This document shows positions 58,508 to 64,000 of a stretch of DNA of 64,000 nucleotides, in pieces. A program made the translations under genes and the position numbers. The DNA comes from Azospirillum formosense (GTDB lineage: Bacteria > Pseudomonadota > Alphaproteobacteria > Azospirillales > Azospirillaceae). Location: the NCBI RefSeq assembly GCF_040500525.1, contig NZ_CP159404.1:277001-341000 (forward strand). Reading direction: 5' to 3'. The notes beneath the pieces were generated by a model. It was not told where the DNA came from, made no database searches, and worked only from the letters and a program-made list of their open reading frames with translations. Position 1 is the stretch's first letter. Each line of letters opens with the position of its first letter.

Positions 58508-61500
58508 ATGACGCGCAAGCGTGGTTCGAATGGCAACGGCGTGAACGGGCGTTCCGGCATGGCGCGCAAGCCGTCCTCATCGATGTTCGCGATGGCTCTC
58601 GAACCGCGCTTCATGTTCGACGCGGCGGGCGCCGTCACGGCCGCCGAGGTCCATCAGCAGCCCGACCAGCCTTCGCCGGGCGATCAGGCCGCCGCCAAGG
58701 CCGCCGACGCCGACAAGCTGGCCGACTGGGCCATCAGGGAGTCGACGGTTCCGGCCGCCGCCGCGCCCCCGGCCTCCTCCGCGCCGTCGCTCACCGAGCC
58801 CGCGGCGGTGACGGCGCGGCTCGCCGGGCTCCAGGGACCGGCCCGGTCGGTTGTGTTCGTCGACACCAGCGTGTCCGACTACCAGACGCTGCTCAAGGAC
58901 ATCGCGCCCGACGCCAAGGTCGTCCTGCTCGACCCCCAGCAGGAGGCGCTCGGCCAGATGGCGAAGGCGCTGTCCGGGATGTCCGGCCTTGATTCCGTCC
59001 AGGTCGTCAGCCACGGCAACGAGGGCCATCTCTACATCGCCGGCCGCGCCTATTGGGCGGACGGTCTGGCGAACCGTGGGCAGGAGCTCCAGGCGATCGG
59101 CGCCGCGCTGAAGCCCGGCGGCGACATCCTCTTCTACGCCTGCAATGTGGGCGCCGGACAGGCGGGGCAGGAGTTCGTCCAGACGGTCCATCGGCTCACC
59201 GGGGCCGACGTGGCGGTGTCCGGCGACGAGACCGGCAACGCCGCCGGCCAGAACTGGACGCTGGAGGTGCAAAGCGGGGCCATCGAGGCGGCGATTCCCT
59301 TTGCCCGCGCGTCCATGGAGACCTTCAGCGGCCGGCTGGGAACCGTTGTCGTCACCTCGGCGACCGGAACGGCGGCGGGATCGTTGAACCATGCGATCAC
59401 GAACGCGGCCGCCGGGGACGTGATCGAGTTCAGCTCGACGCTGACGTCCAGCAAGATTTCACTGAGCGGCACTACCACGGCAGCCACCCCAAGCCCCCTG
59501 ACGGCGGCGGCTCAGAGCTTCACGATCAACGGCGACGTGGATGGCGACGGCATCGCCGACATCACGATCTCCGGCGCCAACACCGGCAACGTGCCCGCGA
59601 CGACGGACTACCGTGGCATTCTCTTCAATGCATCCGGCAAGACGCTGACGGTCAAAAACGTCATCATGGAGCGCTTTTATTCGGGCTCCGCCCTGCAGGG
59701 CCCGCTGACGTTGCAGAACGGGTCGCTCGAAGTGGATGGCGTAACCTTCAGGAACAATTTGAACAACGTCATCGTCACCACCACCCTGTCCACATCCGTG
59801 ACGATCAAGAACTCGGTTTTCCGTGAAAACACAGGTGTGGTGTCCGGTACGGCGGGCTTCGCGGTCGTTCGTGCGCAGGTGAACGACACGCTGACGATCG
59901 AGAACAGTCTGTTTGCAGACAACAATTACGTCATGAACATGGGGTCGAATTCGGCTCTCTACCCGGGCTCCATTATTGCGCAAACTCACAACACGGCTGC
60001 CTATACGGTAAACATACGCAACGTCACCATTGTCAACAACAGCTACGTCAACAATGATGCCGGCGCTGTCGGTGTCAAGACAGCGGGCATCGGCACCTAT
60101 TCCGGTGCATCGGCGACTGTGAACGTTTACAACACGATCATTGCGGGGAACTCCGGCAATCTTGGCGGGACAAGTTTTGCCGATCCGAACGCCATCATTT
60201 ACAACAGCGCTAACATTACCCTGAACGCAGGCAACAATTATCAGGGCGCCATCACCGGCAACGCGATCTTCGTCGACTCCACCAACGCCACCAAGAGCCT
60301 GCGCGATTATCGTCCGGCGTCGACCGCGACGACCTTCATCAACGCCGGCGACAGCAGCAACGCGAACCGCTACGGCGGGAACTATGACATCCGCGGCATC
60401 GACCGCATCCGTGACGGTGCGCTCGACCTCGGCGCCTACGAAGTGCATTGGAACGTGGGCGAGCCGTCGGTCGACCTGAACGGGGCGGGCGCCGGCACCG
60501 GGGAGTCCGTCAGCACCTCCACCCCCGCCACCGGCGTGCTGATCGCTCCAAACGCCGTCCTGAGCCAGACGGACAGCGACACCCGCCTGCTCGGCGCCAC
60601 CATCGCCCTGTCCGGCACCTCCGACGGCGCGGCGGAAGTGCTGAGCATGCTGGCGGCCTCCGTGGCGACGGCCAAGACCTATGGCATCAGCGTCACCGGC
60701 AACGACACGTCGACGATCACCCTGCGGGGCGCGGCCAGCGTGGCGGGCTATCAGGCCGTGCTACAACTCATCCAGTATAAGAACACCGCCGGCAGCGCCA
60801 CGGCGGGCACCCGCACCGCGACCGTCACCGTCAACGACGGCGAAACGACCAGCACCGCGCGGACCAGCCAGATCACCGTCGGCACTGGCTCCGACACCAC
60901 GCCCCCGGCGGTCAACAGCATCGCGGTGTCCGGGACCCCGGCGGCCAACGCATCCTCGGTCACCTACACGGTGACGTTCAGCGAAGACGTGTCCGGTGTG
61001 GACCCCACCGACTTCACGCTGGCGACGACCGGAACGGCCTCCGGCACGATCGGCACCGTCACCCAGGTGTCGGCCAGCGTCTACACGGTTTCGATCACCG
61101 GCATCTCCGGCACCGGCACGCTGGGGCTGAACCTGAAGGGCACCGGCACCGGAATCAAGGACACGGCGAACAACGACATCGCCGCGGGCTTCACCGGCGC
61201 TACCCACACGGTGGACAAAGTGGCGCCGAGCTTCGACGTCGCCGCCGCCACGTCCAGCATCACCAACACTGGCTTCACCCTGTCCGCCAGCCTCAATGAG
61301 GCGGGGACGATCTATTACGTCCTCGTCGCCCGCAACGCGACGGCTCCGACCGCCGCGGATGTCGAGGCGGGCACGGCTTCCGGCGGCGGGGCGGCGCTGA
61401 AGTCTGGCAACCTGAGCGCGTCGTCGTCCCCATTCGACGGCAGCGGCTCGATCACCGGACTGACCGCCGGCACCGACTACGACCTTTATGTCGTGGCGAA

Positions 61501-64000
61501 GGACAGCGCCGGGAACCTCATGAGTGCGCCGGTCAAAGTCACCGTCTCCACAACGGGCGGAGCCTCCAACGGCGCGCCGGTGAACAGCGTGGTACCGAAC
61601 GTGTCGGGTACGGCGACGGTGGGCAACGCGCTGAGTGCAACGAACGGCACCTGGAGCGATCCGGACGGCGACCCGCTGAGCTACAGCTACCAATGGTACC
61701 GGGCGGACGACACCAACGGCACCAACGCCGCCTCGATCAGCGGAGCGACGAGCGCCAGCTACACGCTCACGACCTCCGACGCCCACAAGTACCTGCGTGT
61801 CGTGGTGAGGGCCAACGACGGCAACGCCAACACGACGACCGCCTCTTCGGCCTACACGGCGATCCTCAACAGCGCGCCGGTGAACAGCGTGGTGCCGAGC
61901 GTGACCGGCACGGCGACGGTGGGCAACGCGCTGACCGCGACGAACGGCACCTGGAGCGACGCTGATAATGACAGCCGAACCTTCAGCTACCAGTGGTTCC
62001 GCGCCGACGACACCAACGGCACCAACGCCGCCTCGATCAGCGGGGCGACCAGTGCCAGCTACACGCTCACGGCGTCCGACGCGCAGAGGTACCTGCGCGT
62101 GGTGGTGACGGCCAACGACGGCAAGGGTGCCACGCCGACGGCGACCTCGGCCTACTCGTCGCAGGTGGCGGCTGCGGGCAACGGCGCGCCGGTGAACAGC
62201 GTGGTGCCGAACGTGTCGGGTACGGCGACGGTGGGCAACGCGCTGAGCGCGTCGAACGGCACCTGGAGCGATCCGGACGGCGACCCGCTGAGCTACAGCT
62301 ACCAATGGTACCGGGCGGACGACACCAACGGCACCAACGCCGCCTCGATCAGCGGAGCGACGAGCGCCAGCTACACGCTCACGACCTCCGACGCTCACAA
62401 GTACCTGCGTGTCGTGGTGAGGGCCAACGACGGCAACGCCAACACGACGACCGCCTCTTCGGCCTACACGGCGATCCTCAACAGCGCGCCGGTGAACAGC
62501 GTGGTGCCGAGCGTGTCGGGCACGGCGACGGTGGGCAACGCGCTGAGCGCGACGAACGGCACCTGGACGGACGCCGACGGCGACGGCCGGACCTTCAGCT
62601 ACCAGTGGTTCCGCGCCGACGACACCAACGGCACCAACGCCGCCTCGATCAGCGGGGCGACCAGTGCCAGCTACACGCTCACCACCTCCGACGCGCACAA
62701 GTACCTGCGGGTCGTTGTGACGGCCAACGACGGCAAGGGCGGCACGCCGACGGCGACCTCGGCCTACACGGCGGTGCTCAACAGCGCGCCGGTGAACAGC
62801 GTGGTGCCGAGCGTGTCGGGCACGGCGACGGTGGGCAACGCGCTGAGCGCGTCGAACGGCACCTGGAGCGACGCCGACGGCGACGGCCGGACCTTCACCT
62901 ACCAGTGGTTCCGCGCCGACGACACCAACGGCACCAACGCCGCCTCGATCAGCGGGGCGACCGGCGCCAGCTACACGCTCACGACGTCCGACGCCCACAA
63001 GTATCTGCGTGTGGTGGTGACGGCCAACGACGGCAAGGGCGGCACGCCGACGGCGACCTCGGCCTACACGGCGATCCTCAACAGCGCGCCGGTGAACAGC
63101 GTGGTGCCGAGCGTGTCGGGTACGGCGACGGTGGGCAACGCGCTGAGTGCAACGAACGGCACCTGGAGCGATCCGGACGGCGACCCGCTGAGCTACAGCT
63201 ACCAATGGTACCGGGCGGACGACACCAACGGCACCAACGCCGCCTCGATCAGCGGAGCGACGAGCGCCAGCTACACGCTCACGACCTCCGACGCTCACAA
63301 GTACCTGCGTGTCGTGGTGAGGGCCAACGACGGCAACGCCAACACGACGACCGCCTCTTCGGCCTACACGGCGATCCTCAACAGCGCGCCGGTGAACAGC
63401 GTGGTGCCGAGCGTGTCGGGCACGGCGACGGTGGGCAACGCGCTGAGCGCGACGAACGGCACCTGGACGGACGCCGACGGCGACGGCCGGACCTTCAGCT
63501 ACCAGTGGTTCCGCGCCGACGACACCAACGGCACCAACGCCGCCTCGATCAGCGGGGCGACCAGTGCCAGCTACACGCTCACCACCTCCGACGCGCACAA
63601 GTACCTGCGGGTCGTTGTGACGGCCAACGACGGCAAGGGCGGCACGCCGACGGCGACCTCGGCCTACACGGCGGTGCTCAACAGCGCGCCGGTGAACAGC
63701 GTGGTGCCGAGCGTGTCGGGCACGGCGACGGTGGGCAACGCGCTGAGCGCGACGAACGGCACCTGGAGCGACGCTGATAATGACAGCCGAACCTTCAGCT
63801 ACCAATGGTTCCGCGCCGACGACACCAACGGCACCAACGCCGCCTCGATCAGCGGGGCGACCGGCGCCAGCTACACGCTCACGACGTCCGACGCCCACAA
63901 GTACCTGCGCGTGGTGGTGACGGCGAATGATGGCAAGGGCGGCACGCCGACGGCGACCTCGGCCTACTCGTCGCAGGTGACGGCTGCGGGCAACGGCGCG
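58508..64000 (+). CDS. Giant LEPR-motif/DUF4347 repeat surface protein (partial, C-terminus outside window)
   Basis: The frame stays open for 1831 codons to the window edge. The N-terminus has LEPRFMFDAA (31-40), a LEPR-type motif common in large secreted adhesins, but no classical signal peptide, as in type-I-secreted proteins. DUF4347 spans about 113-265 (VVSHGNEGHLYIAGRAYW, GDILFYACNVGAGQAGQEF). A parallel beta-helix-like part covers about 275-640, cadherin/Ig-like domains about 650-1020, then eight Ig-like repeats from residue 1021. Adhesin or biofilm matrix protein is inferred. Confidence 0.88.
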   Translation, partial: MTRKRGSNGNGVNGRSGMARKPSSSMFAMALEPRFMFDAAGAVTAAEVHQQPDQPSPGDQAAAKAADADKLADWAIRESTVPAAAAPPASSAPSLTEPAAVTARLAGLQGPARSVVFVDTSVSDYQTLLKDIAPDAKVVLLDPQQEALGQMAKALSGMSGLDSVQVVSHGNEGHLYIAGRAYWADGLANRGQELQAIGAALKPGGDILFYACNVGAGQAGQEFVQTVHRLTGADVAVSGDETGNAAGQNWTLEVQSGAIEAAIPFARASMETFSGRLGTVVVTSATGTAAGSLNHAITNAAAGDVIEFSSTLTSSKISLSGTTTAATPSPLTAAAQSFTINGDVDGDGIADITISGANTGNVPATTDYRGILFNASGKTLTVKNVIMERFYSGSALQGPLTLQNGSLEVDGVTFRNNLNNVIVTTTLSTSVTIKNSVFRENTGVVSGTAGFAVVRAQVNDTLTIENSLFADNNYVMNMGSNSALYPGSIIAQTHNTAAYTVNIRNVTIVNNSYVNNDAGAVGVKTAGIGTYSGASATVNVYNTIIAGNSGNLGGTSFADPNAIIYNSANITLNAGNNYQGAITGNAIFVDSTNATKSLRDYRPASTATTFINAGDSSNANRYGGNYDIRGIDRIRDGALDLGAYEVHWNVGEPSVDLNGAGAGTGESVSTSTPATGVLIAPNAVLSQTDSDTRLLGATIALSGTSDGAAEVLSMLAASVATAKTYGISVTGNDTSTITLRGAASVAGYQAVLQLIQYKNTAGSATAGTRTATVTVNDGETTSTARTSQITVGTGSDTTPPAVNSIAVSGTPAANASSVTYTVTFSEDVSGVDPTDFTLATTGTASGTIGTVTQVSASVYTVSITGISGTGTLGLNLKGTGTGIKDTANNDIAAGFTGATHTVDKVAPSFDVAAATSSITNTGFTLSASLNEAGTIYYVLVARNATAPTAADVEAGTASGGGAALKSGNLSASSSPFDGSGSITGLTAGTDYDLYVVAKDSAGNLMSAPVKVTVSTTGGASNGAPVNSVVPNVSGTATVGNALSATNGTWSDPDGDPLSYSYQWYRADDTNGTNAASISGATSASYTLTTSDAHKYLRVVVRANDGNANTTTASSAYTAILNSAPVNSVVPSVTGTATVGNALTATNGTWSDADNDSRTFSYQWFRADDTNGTNAASISGATSASYTLTASDAQRYLRVVVTANDGKGATPTATSAYSSQVAAAGNGAPVNSVVPNVSGTATVGNALSASNGTWSDPDGDPLSYSYQWYRADDTNGTNAASISGATSASYTLTTSDAHKYLRVVVRANDGNANTTTASSAYTAILNSAPVNSVVPSVSGTATVGNALSATNGTWTDADGDGRTFSYQWFRADDTNGTNAASISGATSASYTLTTSDAHKYLRVVVTANDGKGGTPTATSAYTAVLNSAPVNSVVPSVSGTATVGNALSASNGTWSDADGDGRTFTYQWFRADDTNGTNAASISGATGASYTLTTSDAHKYLRVVVTANDGKGGTPTATSAYTAILNSAPVNSVVPSVSGTATVGNALSATNGTWSDPDGDPLSYSYQWYRADDTNGTNAASISGATSASYTLTTSDAHKYLRVVVRANDGNANTTTASSAYTAILNSAPVNSVVPSVSGTATVGNALSATNGTWTDADGDGRTFSYQWFRADDTNGTNAASISGATSASYTLTTSDAHKYLRVVVTANDGKGGTPTATSAYTAVLNSAPVNSVVPSVSGTATVGNALSATNGTWSDADNDSRTFSYQWFRADDTNGTNAASISGATGASYTLTTSDAHKYLRVVVTANDGKGGTPTATSAYSSQVTAAGNGA
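61568..63991 (+). repeat. Eight tandem Ig-like repeats of 300 or 312 bp
   Basis: Units begin at 61568, 61868, 62180, 62480, 62780, 63080, 63380 and 63680, and a ninth begins at 63992. Each codes for about 100 residues of the pattern APVNSVVP..SGTATVGNAL, then YQWFRADDTNGTNAASISGA. Two sequence classes (DPLSYSYQWY and RTFSYQWF) alternate. 62253-62851 is identical to 63153-63751, an exact 599-bp match at 900-bp offset. Confidence 0.92.

Noticed and set aside
60761-63898. 1045-codon open frame on the minus strand across the repeat array
   Set aside because: It is antisense to the giant repeat protein; its Arg/Val-rich periodic product only mirrors the repeats, and it has no start signals or family motifs.
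61568-64000. Possible CRISPR or satellite array
   Set aside because: The 300-bp units are in one continuous reading frame and code for Ig-like domains.

Overview
The window is a GC-rich (about 70 % by eye), tightly packed bacterial segment with overlapping ATGA gene junctions. Gene content suggests an alphaproteobacterium of the Azospirillum type (Rhodospirillales). The reasons are a tetrahydromethanopterin (H4MPT) C1 pathway next to a lanthanide-type XoxF methanol dehydrogenase, PQQ-associated ABC genes, and an amino acid:carrier-protein ligase cluster. This placement is inference from gene content; no 16S rRNA or tRNA gene is visible.

Region 1 (1-20346) is a C1-oxidation island. It holds the N-terminal part of mtdB, the beta-RFAP synthase gene, a pterin dehydratase and fhcBADC (formyl-H4MPT to formate). 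A PQQ-dehydrogenase-associated ABC set follows: a binding protein, a beta-propeller, an ATPase and a permease. Two small proteins come next, then a minus-strand, translationally coupled five-gene operon for pterin and methanofuran-type cofactors (folB, amino-acid kinase, DHPS-like, DUF447, mfnB). Two secreted proteins of unknown role separate this from xoxF-xoxG-xoxJ, in which xoxJ is fused to a CXXCW/rhodanese-like domain. Together these genes would take methanol to formaldehyde to formate.

Region 2 (20347-28589) has an AT-rich xoxF upstream region, two paralogous small Cys-containing proteins, a UdgX/radical-SAM DNA-repair pair, a beta-lactamase-fold hydrolase, an orphan FtsX-type permease and a thioesterase.

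Region 3 (28586-39146) looks like an uptake and CoA-dependent catabolic module. It has a LysR regulator, a class III CoA-transferase and, divergently, a thiolase-like/DUF35 pair, a MaoC hydratase, an SDR, a three-part ABC importer and an enoyl-CoA hydratase. Two copies of a paired palindromic element lie here in opposite orientations.

Region 4 (39397-47384) encodes a TPR-sulfotransferase, a TPR-glycosyltransferase, an IalB-like protein, a large autotransporter and OsmC.

Region 5 (47603-55263) is an amino acid:carrier-protein ligase cluster: ACP, acyl-CoA dehydrogenase-like, ligase with its Cys/Glu/Cys zinc ligands, DUF1839, a GH2-like protein with an altered motif, and a tandem alpha/beta hydrolase with unusual nucleophile positions. 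It is the strongest candidate for an incompletely described system.

Region 6 (55232-64000) has two paralogous phage-tail-collar (microcystin-dependent type) proteins, a small DUF6916-like protein, a GNAT acetyltransferase and the first 1831 codons of a giant LEPR/DUF4347 surface protein. The latter carries eight roughly 100-residue Ig-like repeats, part of which is an exact 599-bp duplication.
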